A stretch of DNA of 60,001 bases from DATIYF01 sp035517775 (GTDB lineage: Bacteria > Acidobacteriota > Terriglobia > Terriglobales > Acidobacteriaceae): the NCBI GenBank assembly GCA_035517775.1, contig DATIYF010000016.1, positions 1 through 60,001 of the forward strand, read 5' to 3'. Below are positions 44,357 to 52,482 of the stretch, in pieces; within the stretch, counting starts at the first letter, position 1; each line of letters begins with the position of its first letter. The position numbers were made by a program, and so were the translations under genes. The notes below the pieces were generated by a model. That model ran no database searches. It was not told where the DNA came from and saw nothing but the letters and a program-made list of their open reading frames with translations.

Positions 44357-44995
44357 CTATGGTTGCGGTGTTCCCGGCGGCTGCGCCGGAGCCAGCGGCA
44401 GCTTGCTGACTTCATCCAGCATATTGCGCTCTTCCGGGCTGAAGCTGCTCTGGAAGCGCTGCGAATTGATCATGCGCTGGCGCGCGTCGGGGGGCATGGC
44501 GCGCAGGTCGCGGATGGCGTTCTCGACCATACGCCGGCGATCCGGCGGCAGCTCCCGCATCTGGCGGAACACCTGGCGCGCATCCTGCTTCTGCGCCGGG
44601 GTCAGGTGCTCCCAGGTTTCCATGCGGTTGAGCACGCGCTGCTGCTGCTCGGGAGGCAAACTGCTGAAGCGCTCCAGCCGCTGGCGCAGCCGCTCCTGGC
44701 GCTCCGGCGGAAGCCGGCGGAACTGGGGATCATTGTTCAGCGCCCGCTGCTGTTCAGTCGGAGAAAGATCTTTGTACCGCCGCAGCCACTGCCCGGCATG
44801 ATGGCCCTCTATCGGCGTGCGGGAGGCGGGAGCAGAACTCTGCCGCTGCGGCGGGCGGGGCACCGAGCGCGGCGAAGGGGAAGGCCGGGGCGGAGGAGTG
44901 CGATGGTTCTGCGCCAGCCCCGGTGCTGCGCTTACGAGCGCCAGTGCCAGGACGCTGGTTTCCACCCAACCCGCGATGGACCTGGCCAGCCGCAC
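44357..44995 (-). CDS. DUF3106 exported protein
   Basis: Periplasmic protein of 212 residues. A signal peptide ends near residue 28 (LALALVSAAPGLAQ), then a Pro/Ser/Arg-rich linker. After that come at least six short helical repeats centred on LPPE/LSP (LSPTEQQRALNN, LPPERQERLRQRLE, LPPEQQQRVLNRME, LTPAQKQDARQVF, LPPDRRRMVENAI, MPPDARQRMINS). The pattern resembles the LTxxQ motifs of the Spy/CpxP envelope-stress chaperones, a comparison based on appearance only. The start is GTG at 44995 with GGGGAGAGAG upstream. It follows the sigma and anti-sigma genes on the same strand and may be their target or sensor. Confidence 0.87.
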   Translation of the reverse strand: MRLARSIAGWVETSVLALALVSAAPGLAQNHRTPPPRPSPSPRSVPRPPQRQSSAPASRTPIEGHHAGQWLRRYKDLSPTEQQRALNNDPQFRRLPPERQERLRQRLERFSSLPPEQQQRVLNRMETWEHLTPAQKQDARQVFRQMRELPPDRRRMVENAIRDLRAMPPDARQRMINSQRFQSSFSPEERNMLDEVSKLPLAPAQPPGTPQP

Positions 44996-45057
44996 TTGTT
45001 TTCTCTCTCCCCGCTGCGAAGTTCGCCTGTACCTGATGGCTGCCGAAGACCCAATTC

Positions 45058-45549
45058 TTAGGGATTCGCCGCCACGTTCTGCTGCACCTGCAGATCATCC
45101 AGAACGTCGAAATCCGAATACAGATCGTGGTTCTTGTCCAAGGCCTGCAGGTCGCCCACGGCGGTGCCGGGCTCGGCCACAATGGCCACATTGGCGGTTC
45201 GCACATCGCTGCCGCGCTCATCCCGCACCAGCGTGGCACTGACCACAATCAGCACCATCAGCGAAGCCGCCAGCGCCGGCCTGCGGAACCACTGCATCCA
45301 GCCGCGCGCGGGCTTGGCTGCTTCCTCCCGCAGCCGCGCCCGCAGGCGCACGTCAAAGTACGGCGAGGGCTCCGGCGCCTGCCACTCATCCAGCAGCGCC
45401 ATGGTCTGGCGCATCTCTTCCAGCGTGCCGGCGCACCCGGCGCAGGCATGCAGGTGACTCTCGATCTCGGGCGTGGCCGCGCTCAGTCCGGCGGCCAGGT
45501 CCGGCATCAGTTCGCGAATTTCTTCACATTTCATTTCCCGGCACTTCAT
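45058..45549 (-). CDS. Zinc-finger anti-sigma factor (ZAS type)
   Basis: Protein of 163 residues. The N-terminal zinc-binding anti-sigma motif is HLHACAGCAG with an upstream Cys (MKCEEIRELMPDLAAG). One membrane helix lies at about 87-105 (PALAASLMVLIVVSATLV), and a short extracytoplasmic tail follows. Such proteins hold a sigma factor at the membrane until a redox or envelope signal releases it. The start at 45549 follows AAGGAA by eight bases and lies 13 bases after the stop of the sigma gene, so the two are translationally close. The DUF3106 gene follows after 62 bases. Confidence 0.92.
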   Translation of the reverse strand: MKCREMKCEEIRELMPDLAAGLSAATPEIESHLHACAGCAGTLEEMRQTMALLDEWQAPEPSPYFDVRLRARLREEAAKPARGWMQWFRRPALAASLMVLIVVSATLVRDERGSDVRTANVAIVAEPGTAVGDLQALDKNHDLYSDFDVLDDLQVQQNVAANP

Positions 45550-45562
45550 GACGCTCGTTCCT

Positions 45563-46336
45563 TTACACAAAGTCTTTTAACTGTTGGCGCAGCGTCTCGT
45601 AGGCACGAAACAGCAGCGACTTGGTGGCGGATTCACTCAACTTCAGCACTTCCCCAATCTGGCGGTAATCCATCTGCTGGTACTTGTGCATGATCACCGC
45701 CATCTTCTGCCGCTCGGGCAGAGCTTGCACCTTCTCCCGGATGGCGGCCAGCCTCTCCCGCTTCAGAATCGCTTCTTCCGCGCTGGGCGCCGCATCGGGC
45801 ACATCTACCTTCAGCCCGGTCGCTTCATCGCTCTCGTCTATGCTTACCATCTGGTCCGGCCGTTCATGGCGCGTATCGCGCGCATAATTCACCGCCAGAT
45901 TCGTGGCGATCCGATACAGCCAGGTGGTGAACTTGGCGCTCGGCTCGTAGCCTTCCCGCGAACGATACACCCGCAGGAAAACCTCCTGCGCCAGGTCCTC
46001 TGCCGCGGCGCTATTGTGTGCCATGCGGTACATGAAGCTGACCATCGCCCGGCGGTATTTTTCAACCAGATACTCGTAGGCCGAGTCGTCGCCCGTCTTC
46101 ACCCGCAGCATGACCTCGGCATCGGTCAGGCCCTCCACCGCAGCCCCGCCCGCCGCTGCCGGACGAACCTTGCCCGCCATCGCGAGCAAGCCGCGATCCA
46201 TGGCCACACTGCTCACATCTGTTTCAACCCCTTCCGGGGCAGAAAGTTGCTCCGGATTGTTCTCCGCGGCAGGCTCCGAAGTCCCTTTCCCAGAAGGGGA
46301 TACAGGTGGCTCATTGCCTCTGGATTGGCTCGGCAT
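45563..46336 (-). CDS. ECF-type sigma factor (RpoE-like)
   Basis: Sigma factor with an N-terminal extension of about 75 residues that is low in complexity and probably disordered. Region 2 follows (DDSAYEYLVEKYRRAMVSF, AAAEDLAQEVFLRVY, KFTTWLYRIATNLAVNYAR) and then region 4 (LPERQKMAVIMHKYQQMDY, IGEVLKLSESATKSLLFRAYE). The start is uncertain; ATG at 46336 (MPSQSRGNEP) is preferred over 46378, and later ATGs are possible. Partner of the anti-sigma factor encoded directly downstream. Confidence 0.92.
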   Translation of the reverse strand: MPSQSRGNEPPVSPSGKGTSEPAAENNPEQLSAPEGVETDVSSVAMDRGLLAMAGKVRPAAAGGAAVEGLTDAEVMLRVKTGDDSAYEYLVEKYRRAMVSFMYRMAHNSAAAEDLAQEVFLRVYRSREGYEPSAKFTTWLYRIATNLAVNYARDTRHERPDQMVSIDESDEATGLKVDVPDAAPSAEEAILKRERLAAIREKVQALPERQKMAVIMHKYQQMDYRQIGEVLKLSESATKSLLFRAYETLRQQLKDFV

Positions 46337-46650
46337 TCGAATCTCAACCACAGGCCTGGCAACCCGAGACCGGCACACCCCAAGGCTGCTCCGGCTTAGG
46401 CTACCACGGGATGCGCAGGCGGGAGAAACCGGCCGCGGGCCCTGGGAACCCGGAACCTGAACCGGCCACTGGAAGCAGCGGGCCTCTCAGTTCCCGGCCG
46501 TCCATGCGGAGAACTGGAGCCATGAACTGACCGCTCGAAGTTTGGAATGGCCGGTGTGGCCGGCGAGGGTGGCGGTCCCTGCACGCCGAGGCTACCAAAA
46601 GGCGGCCGGTTGACGATTTCCGCTTGCAACTGTTTGAATATGGAACCAGT
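46337..46650. other. Gene-free region upstream of the tRNA
   Basis: About 314 bases between the ECF sigma gene and tRNA-Val. It is GC-rich with scattered GGCCGG and CCGGCC motifs. Apart from the tRNA promoter at its right end I see no RNA gene, repeat family member or supported ORF. Confidence 0.5.
46610..46639 (+). promoter_or_regulatory. Promoter of tRNA-Val
   Basis: TTGACG at 46610-46615 (5 of 6) and TTGAAT at 46634-46639 (4 of 6), with an 18-base spacer. The -10 box ends 11 bases before the mature tRNA 5' end, a usual distance. Confidence 0.55.
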
Positions 46651-46725
46651 GGGCGCTTAACTCAGCGGTAGAGTGCCATCTTCACACGGTGGAAGTCATA
46701 GGTTCGAATCCTATAGCGCCCACCA
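46651..46725 (+). tRNA. tRNA-Val (anticodon CAC)
   Basis: Complete cloverleaf of 75 bases with encoded CCA. The acceptor stem is GGGCGCT with AGCGCCC. The D arm is CTC-AGCGGTA-GAG. The anticodon stem is CCATC/GGTGG with loop TTCACAC, so the anticodon is CAC and it reads GUG. The T arm is ATAGG-TTCGAAT-CCTAT. GUG is a frequent codon in these GC-rich genes. Confidence 0.95.
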
Positions 46726-46735
46726 ATTTTCAAGG

Positions 46736-46751
46736 CCCGGCTGCAGCCGGG
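46736..46751. terminator. Palindrome after the tRNA, possible bidirectional terminator
   Basis: CCCGGCTGCAGCCGGG is a perfect 16-base palindrome. It lies 10 bases after tRNA-Val and, on the other strand, 12 bases after the small gene at 46764-46943. There is no T run on the + strand, and only TTGAAAATT on the minus side, so efficiency is doubtful. Confidence 0.4.
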
Positions 46752-46763
46752 AGAATGCAGTTC

Positions 46764-46943
46764 TCAACCTTCTGCCGGCTCCCAGATCGGCCGGCCATCG
46801 GCAAGCCGCCGCTTTTCCCGGGCCTTCTGCTCCCGAACTGCTTCCTTGGCCGCCTTTTCCAGCAGCAGCTTGATGGTGCGGTTATGTCCCAGAACCAGAA
46901 CTTCCCCGCGACGCCGAATCATGGTCAAACTAAGAACCCGCAT
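46764..46943 (-). CDS. Small protein (59 residues) coupled to a response regulator
   Basis: Small ORF supported by position: its ATG at 46943 comes three bases after the TGA of the response regulator (TGA-GGG-ATG). The ribosome-binding site GAGGTGAGGG is formed by the last codons of that gene. The product begins MRVLSLTMIRRRGEVLVLG and continues with a charged amphipathic helix (LLLEKAAKEAVREQKAREKR). It ends with DGRPIWEPAEG. I know no family for it. It has no signal peptide or membrane helix. A function together with the regulator is likely but unproven. Confidence 0.68.
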   Translation of the reverse strand: MRVLSLTMIRRRGEVLVLGHNRTIKLLLEKAAKEAVREQKAREKRRLADGRPIWEPAEG

Positions 46944-46946
46944 CCC

Positions 46947-47372
46947 TCACCTCGTTGAGTTTGCCTCTATGGTTTCAGGAGAAGATGTGCCGCTGCGCGC
47001 CGAAGACCCATACTTGAGCAGAACGCGGACGCAGTTCTCCAGGGCCCTCGCATCCGCCTTGGAAACCACCGCGGCTACGCCCGCTTTGTAAGCCAATTCG
47101 GCGAGAAAACCATCGCCGAAGCTGGTCAGCATCAAAATCGGCACGCCCGGCTGCAGCTGCTTCAGGCGTCCCGCCGCCTCCAGCCCGTTCAGACCCGGCA
47201 TGGCAAAATCCAGCACAATCAGGTCGGGCCGCAACTGCATGGCTTGCTCGATGGCGTCGGCGCCGTCGCCGGCCTCGCCACAGATTGCCCCGCCACAGCG
47301 CTTTTCCAGCAATAGCCGCAGCGTTTTGCGATAAACCCGGCTGCCACCCGCAACGAGAATGGACCTCAACAT
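46947..47372 (-). CDS. Single-domain response regulator lacking the acidic pair
   Basis: Receiver-only protein of 141 residues. The phospho-acceptor Asp is present in LIVLDFAMPGLNGLEAA, as are the Thr (ILMLTSFG) and Lys (AVVSKADA). However, the two acidic residues at the end of strand 1 that bind magnesium are absent: ILVAGGSRVYRKTLRLLLE instead of the usual ILIVDD. I confirmed this from the codons. Phosphorylation may therefore be impaired or the protein may work in another way. A short Ser/Thr-rich tail follows. The start at 47372 follows GAGAGGGTG. It is co-transcribed with the small protein downstream, and divergent from the chemoreceptor gene. Confidence 0.9.
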   Translation of the reverse strand: MLRSILVAGGSRVYRKTLRLLLEKRCGGAICGEAGDGADAIEQAMQLRPDLIVLDFAMPGLNGLEAAGRLKQLQPGVPILMLTSFGDGFLAELAYKAGVAAVVSKADARALENCVRVLLKYGSSARSGTSSPETIEANSTR

Positions 47373-47591
47373 GGGTACTTCACCCTCTCAATCACCGGCG
47401 GCCACAGCGACCCAGTCCAGGAATTGTGCGTGATCAGCCATAAACGGGCAATCAGGGCATTCGCGTATAACCCCGGTTACCGGCCAAGGTGACCCGGGTT
47501 ACCTGGCCTGCAGGCCTGGCATTTGGCCCGTTCCGCCTCAAGTTCTTCCCCCCACCGCCGATGAGGATGGGGTACGTCACCGTTCTTCGGC

Positions 47592-49646
47592 ATGAGCCTG
47601 CGCGGCAAATTCCGGGTTATGGTAGGCGTGTCAGCACTGGGCCTGCTGACCGTGGCCGGCTTCTGGATTGAAACCCAGCACTCCAGCCTGCTCTCTGAAA
47701 GGGAGCAGAAGACCCGGAATCTGGTGGAAGTCCCCCTCTCTCTCATCGGCCAGCAATACCAGCGGGAAACGGAAGGCAAGGTCAGCCGGGCCGAGGCGCA
47801 AAAGCTGGCCATCGAAGCCATCAAGGCCATGCGCTACGACCGCAACAACTATTTCTGGATCAACGATGAGCATCCCCGCATGGTGATGCACCCCATGAAG
47901 CCCGAGCTGGATGGCCAAGATCTCAGCGCCATCAAGGACCCGAACGGCAAGGCAATCTTCGTCGAGTTTGTCAGTGCGGCCCGCAATCCCGATGGGGATT
48001 TTGTCTATTACCTCTGGCCGAAACCGGGGAGCACCGAACCGGTGCCCAAGCTTTCCTTCGTCAAGCGTTTCGGCCCCTGGGGATGGATCGTTGGCACAGG
48101 AATCTATATTGACGACGTGAATGCGACCTGGCGTAAGAGCGCGCTCGCTGCCGGCGGGCTGGCGCTGCTCTGCCTGGTTCCGCTGTTTGCTGTGGCCTTC
48201 GCCACCTCGCGATCTATCTTTCTTCGCCTGGGCAACATGGTCGAGCGGATCAAAGATATCGCCCAGGGCGAGGGCGACCTGACCCGGCGCATCGAAGTCA
48301 CCACCCACGATGAGATTGGGGAGCTGGCAACCTGGTTCAACAGGTTCGTGGACCGATTGCACGAAATCCTGTCTGAGGTAGCCAGCAACACTCGCAGCCT
48401 GGCGGCCGCGGGCAGCGAAATTGCCGCCTCCTCACGGGAACAGGCGCAGGGCGTAGAAATGCAGAAAGACCAGACCAACCAGGTGGCTACTGCCATGCAG
48501 CAGATGGTCTCGACCGTGCAACAGGTCGCGGAGAATTGCGACGTCGCCTCCTCCGCCTCCGTCAAGGCCTCTGAAACCGCACGCCAGGGCGGAGGCATCG
48601 TGGAAGCCACCCTCACCCGCATGCGCACTATTGCCGAATCCGTGGGCAGCACGGCCCGGCAGATTCAGGAACTGGGCAAGCGTTCCGACCAGATCGGGCA
48701 GATCATCGCGGTCATTGACGATATTGCCGACCAGACCAACTTGCTGGCCCTCAATGCCGCCATTGAAGCCGCCCGTGCCGGCGAGCAGGGCCGCGGTTTT
48801 GCTGTGGTGGCTGACGAAGTGCGCAAGCTGGCGGAGCGCACCAGTACCGCCACCAAAGAAATCACCGGAATGATCCGCAAGATTCAGGCCGAGACCAAGA
48901 ACGCAGTCACTGCCATGCTTGCCGGCACTCAGGAAGTGGGCCTGGGGGTGGAATCCACCACCAAGGCCGGCTCCTCCCTGCAGGAGATCATCCAGACCAA
49001 CGAGCATGTGGGCGACCTCATCACCCACATCGCGACTGCCGCCACGGAGCAATCCGCCACCACCGAGCAGATCAACGGCAGCGTGGAAAAGATTGCCAAG
49101 ATCGCCTCCTCCAGCGCCATCGCCATGCAGCAGACCAATGAAGCGCTGCAGGACCTTTCCGCCCTGGCTAACAATCTGCAGAAGCTGGTAGGACAATTTC
49201 GCCTGCGCGCGAACGGCCACAGTTCCTCGGCTGGCACAAACTCGGGCGCGAATCAGCAGCTCACGCAAAGTGTGGATTTTGCCCGCGTCAAGATGATGCA
49301 TCGCGGCTGGCGGCTCCGCTTGCGGCGTTTTCTGGATGGAAGCGAGGCCATTGATCCGGAGAAACTGGGCTCCCACCAGGACTGCGAACTGGGGCAGTGG
49401 ATTTATGCGGACGCTTTGCCCAACTATGGGCGCCTGCCGGAGGTGCATTCGCTGGAGACAAAACACAAGCAGATGCACGCCTTGGTCAATGAGGTCGTGC
49501 ATTTGAAACATGCCGGCAATACCGCCGAGGCGGAACTTCGTTTCTCCGAGGTGGAGAAGGCAGCAGAAGCAGTGATCGAATTGGTGAATACAGTGGAAAA
49601 GCGGCTGGCCAACTCCGGCCAGCTTGCCCGGGCTGCTTCGGCGTAG
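47592..49646 (+). CDS. Methyl-accepting chemotaxis protein with sCache and CZB domains
   Basis: Chemoreceptor of 684 residues. Membrane helix 1 (about 8-24) is followed by a single-Cache sensor (KAMRYDRNNYFWINDEHPRM, GKAIFVEFVSAARNPDGDF, WGWIVGTGIYIDDV). Helix 2 is at about 183-205 and a HAMP domain follows. The signalling hairpin tip is intact (DIADQTNLLALNAAIEAARAGE and GRGFAVVADEVRKLAERT, in two pieces). The last roughly 100 residues form a CZB zinc-binding domain: MMHRGWRLRLRRFLDG, SHQDCELGQWIY and HKQMHALVNEV carry the His and Cys ligands. Zinc-linked sensing of hypochlorous acid or zinc is known for CZB proteins. No other che gene is in the window. Confidence 0.94.
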   Translation: MSLRGKFRVMVGVSALGLLTVAGFWIETQHSSLLSEREQKTRNLVEVPLSLIGQQYQRETEGKVSRAEAQKLAIEAIKAMRYDRNNYFWINDEHPRMVMHPMKPELDGQDLSAIKDPNGKAIFVEFVSAARNPDGDFVYYLWPKPGSTEPVPKLSFVKRFGPWGWIVGTGIYIDDVNATWRKSALAAGGLALLCLVPLFAVAFATSRSIFLRLGNMVERIKDIAQGEGDLTRRIEVTTHDEIGELATWFNRFVDRLHEILSEVASNTRSLAAAGSEIAASSREQAQGVEMQKDQTNQVATAMQQMVSTVQQVAENCDVASSASVKASETARQGGGIVEATLTRMRTIAESVGSTARQIQELGKRSDQIGQIIAVIDDIADQTNLLALNAAIEAARAGEQGRGFAVVADEVRKLAERTSTATKEITGMIRKIQAETKNAVTAMLAGTQEVGLGVESTTKAGSSLQEIIQTNEHVGDLITHIATAATEQSATTEQINGSVEKIAKIASSSAIAMQQTNEALQDLSALANNLQKLVGQFRLRANGHSSSAGTNSGANQQLTQSVDFARVKMMHRGWRLRLRRFLDGSEAIDPEKLGSHQDCELGQWIYADALPNYGRLPEVHSLETKHKQMHALVNEVVHLKHAGNTAEAELRFSEVEKAAEAVIELVNTVEKRLANSGQLARAASA

Positions 49647-49682
49647 GCGGCGGGCGCGCCAAGGCAGCGAGGGAAAGCCCGC

Positions 49683-52118
49683 CTACATCAGCCAAACCGC
49701 ATCCACATCCACAATCACCTGGGTGCGCGGAATTTTCTGCTGCGCGGCGTAACTGAGCATTGTCCGCAGCAGCGCATTCAGCTTCTCCCGGCTGTCGGCC
49801 TTCAACACCAAGTGATAGCGGTAATCCTGCTTCAGCCGCAGAATCGGCGCCGCCGCCGGCCCCAGCACGCGCACGCCCTCATGCCGCGTTTGCTCAAACC
49901 ATCGTCCAAGTTTCCCTGACCACGCCAAAGCTTCATCCAGCTTGCCGCTGCGCACCAGCACATTGGCCAGCGCGCTGTAAGGCGGATAGTGCATCCACTT
50001 GCGGAATTGCAATTCTTTTTCGTAGAAACCGGCAAAGTCATGCCGGGCGGCGTACTGCACCGCGTAGTGATCGGGAAAGTACGTCTGCAGCACAACTTTG
50101 CCCGGCGTCTGGCCGCGGCCGGCGCGGCCCGCAACCTGGGTGAGCAGCTGAAATGTGCGCTCGGCGGCGCGGAAGTCGGGCAGGCCCAGCGCCATGTCCG
50201 CGCCCACCACGCCGACCAGCGTCACCCCGTGAATGTCGTGGCCTTTGGCGATCATCTGTGTGCCCACCAGCAGATCGAGCTCGCCCGCGTCGAGCCCAGC
50301 CAGCACCCGCTCAAAATCTTCCCGCCCCCGCACCGTGTCCCGGTCGAGCCTTCCGATGCGCGCCTGGGGAAACATGGCGTGCAGCAGCTCTTCCAGTTTC
50401 TCCGAACCGGTGCCGAGAAAATATACGTACTCGCTGCCGCAGTGCACGCAGGCCCTGGGAACCGGCGCCGTAAATCCACAATAGTGGCACTCCATGCGGC
50501 GCGAGCGCTTGTGATGAGTGAGAGCGATCGCGCAGTTCTTGCATTCCAGCGTCTTGCCGCAGGTACGGCACAACACGACCGGCGAATATCCCCGGCGGTT
50601 GAGCAGCACCATGACCTGTTCTTTGCGCTCCAGCCGCTCTTGAATCTCCTCCGCCAGTTTGCGTGAAATTACCTGCTCGTGGCCGGTTTCCTGGAATTCC
50701 TGGCGCATGTCAATGATTTCCACCTCGGGCAGTGGCCGCCGCTCCACCCGGTCGGGCAGCTCGAGCAGGTCGTATTTATTGCGCGTGGCGTTGAAATACG
50801 ATTCCAGCGAAGGCGTGGCCGAGCCCAGCACCACCACAGCACTTGCCATCTTGGCCCGCATCACCGCCACATCGCGGCCGTGATAGCGCGGCGTCTCTTC
50901 CTGCTTGTATGAGGTGTCCTGCTCCTCATCCACAATCAGCAGGGCGAGATCGGAAACCGGGGCGAACACCGCTGAGCGCGTCCCCACCACCACGCGTGCT
51001 TCCCCGCGCCGGATGCGGTGCCATTGCTCGGCCCGCTCGGCCTGGGTAAGCGCGGAATGCAGAATGGCGACTTCGCCGCCGAACGTCTGTTGCAGGTCAG
51101 CGGCCACGGCCGGCGTGAGCCCGATCTCAGGCACCAGCAAAATGGAAGAGCGGCCGGCATCCAGCACCGAGCGCATGGCCGCCAGATAAATGGCGGTTTT
51201 GCCCGAGCCGGTCACACCATGCAGAAGAATTCCACTGAAGCTGCCCCGGTTCACAGCCTCATAAATACGCCCCAGCGCGCTCTGTTGCGCCGCGTTGAAC
51301 TGAAAAGGATGCGTCGCAGGCCGCGCCTTGAGCGAGGAAACCGCAAAGCCTGCCGGCTCCTCCACCATCTCGACCAGCCCACGCTTCACCAGCGTGCCCA
51401 GCGTCGTGCGCGGCACGTCAAGCGACTGCAGGGTTCCCATCGCCAGTCTTCCACCCGCCGAAGCCAGGGTCTCGATCAGAGCGCGCTGGTTTGCATTGAG
51501 CTTGCCCTGGGCGTTTTTGAGCACAGCGTACTTGACCATTCGCGCGGCCTCGCGGCGGCCAGAGAGGTCTTCGCGCTCAATCCATTTTTTTCGCACCATG
51601 CCGGCCAGCAGCGCCTTGCTCGCGCGCGTGGCCGGGCGCAGAGATGTTTCGTTCACCGAATCGCCTTCCGCCAGATAATCGAGCACGCGGAATTCTATGA
51701 GCTGTTCCTGCGGAGTGCGCCGGGCCCGCGCCGAGGACCCCGCCATTCCCGCCAGGTGCAGCGCCATCTGCCCCTGCGCGGTGATGCGATAGGCGACGCT
51801 GCGTTTGAACTCCGCCGCCAGCGGCAGCATGGTGCGCAACACCTCGCCAATCGGGGCAAGGTAGTAATCTGCTACCCAGTGGCCCAGTTGCATGAGCCGA
51901 GCATCCAGCGCCGGCGCAGAATCGAGCACCTCAATCAGGCTCTTGGTCTCCACATCCGGCTTATCGTCATGCAGTTTGGTGACAATTCCCGCCATGCGCC
52001 GCTGCCGGAAGGGCGCCAGCACCCGGCCGCCTACCACCGCCTGCATCCCTGCCGGAACGCGGTAGGTGAAGGCCATGTCGAGCGGCACGGGCAGGGCAAC
52101 GTCGCAGAATTCGGGCAT
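49683..52118 (-). CDS. priA: Primosomal protein N' (replication restart helicase PriA)
   Basis: Superfamily 2 helicase that reloads the replisome at stalled forks. 811 residues. The N-terminal 3'-end-binding domain (ALPVPLDMAFTYRVP, GGRVLAPFRQRRMAGIV) is followed by a winged-helix region. Helicase motifs: Walker A LLHGVTGSGKTAIYL, DEEQDTSYKQEETPRYHGRD, VVLGSATPSLES, and VGTQMIAKGHDIHGV. The zinc-binding module holds eight cysteines (CRTCGKTLECKNC, CHYCG, CVHCG). The start is ATG at 52118 (MPEFCDVALP), the usual N terminus; the longer frame to 52235 is discounted. It is convergent with the chemoreceptor gene. Confidence 0.95.
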   Translation of the reverse strand: MPEFCDVALPVPLDMAFTYRVPAGMQAVVGGRVLAPFRQRRMAGIVTKLHDDKPDVETKSLIEVLDSAPALDARLMQLGHWVADYYLAPIGEVLRTMLPLAAEFKRSVAYRITAQGQMALHLAGMAGSSARARRTPQEQLIEFRVLDYLAEGDSVNETSLRPATRASKALLAGMVRKKWIEREDLSGRREAARMVKYAVLKNAQGKLNANQRALIETLASAGGRLAMGTLQSLDVPRTTLGTLVKRGLVEMVEEPAGFAVSSLKARPATHPFQFNAAQQSALGRIYEAVNRGSFSGILLHGVTGSGKTAIYLAAMRSVLDAGRSSILLVPEIGLTPAVAADLQQTFGGEVAILHSALTQAERAEQWHRIRRGEARVVVGTRSAVFAPVSDLALLIVDEEQDTSYKQEETPRYHGRDVAVMRAKMASAVVVLGSATPSLESYFNATRNKYDLLELPDRVERRPLPEVEIIDMRQEFQETGHEQVISRKLAEEIQERLERKEQVMVLLNRRGYSPVVLCRTCGKTLECKNCAIALTHHKRSRRMECHYCGFTAPVPRACVHCGSEYVYFLGTGSEKLEELLHAMFPQARIGRLDRDTVRGREDFERVLAGLDAGELDLLVGTQMIAKGHDIHGVTLVGVVGADMALGLPDFRAAERTFQLLTQVAGRAGRGQTPGKVVLQTYFPDHYAVQYAARHDFAGFYEKELQFRKWMHYPPYSALANVLVRSGKLDEALAWSGKLGRWFEQTRHEGVRVLGPAAAPILRLKQDYRYHLVLKADSREKLNALLRTMLSYAAQQKIPRTQVIVDVDAVWLM

Positions 52119-52482
52119 GGATAGGCCGGCACGCTGCCGGTGTGCAAAATCGTAACACTCGCGGCGCGCCCGGACTTGGGCTACACGGCTTCGTGATGGG
52201 TTTGCTTCGTGATCCGGCCTGTCGTGAGTGGTCAATGAGCAGCTACCGCCAACGCGGTGGCGGGTCTGTTTGACAAGCCGTCACCACGATGGCGGAAGGC
52301 GCACAAAGCTAAACCATGAAACCAAGGCCTTCGTGAACCTTCGTCAACCTTGATGGTGGAATGGTTTTCCAGGCCACCGCGTAACCGACCGGGCGGGGTT
52401 GCTGGCGCTTCTTTGCTTCTTGCTGTAGAATCCCTGCTCTCTTCAGAAAGGGCTTTGGGATCCTCAGGGGCGGAGACACAAA
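52119..52482. other. Gene-free divergent region between priA and the rhomboid gene
   Basis: 364 bases. It holds a small hairpin near priA (CCGGCAGCGTGCCGG around 52127), two near copies of GCTTCGTGAT (about 52190-52213), the CGAAGG-type repeat at 52311-52358, and a TAGAAT hexamer at about 52427 that may be the -10 box for the rhomboid gene. I see no ORF or RNA gene that I would support. Confidence 0.5.
52311..52358. repeat. ACCATCAAGG / CTTCGTG-type repeat
   Basis: AAACCATGAAACCAAGG at the left; on the opposite strand the right part reads ACCATCAAGGTTGACGAAGG followed by TTCACGAAGG. It is a degenerate member of the family seen at 33483 and 42413. Confidence 0.4.

Noticed and set aside
51018..52124. 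368-residue ORF on the + strand
   Set aside because: Antisense to priA; no domain and no ribosome-binding site.
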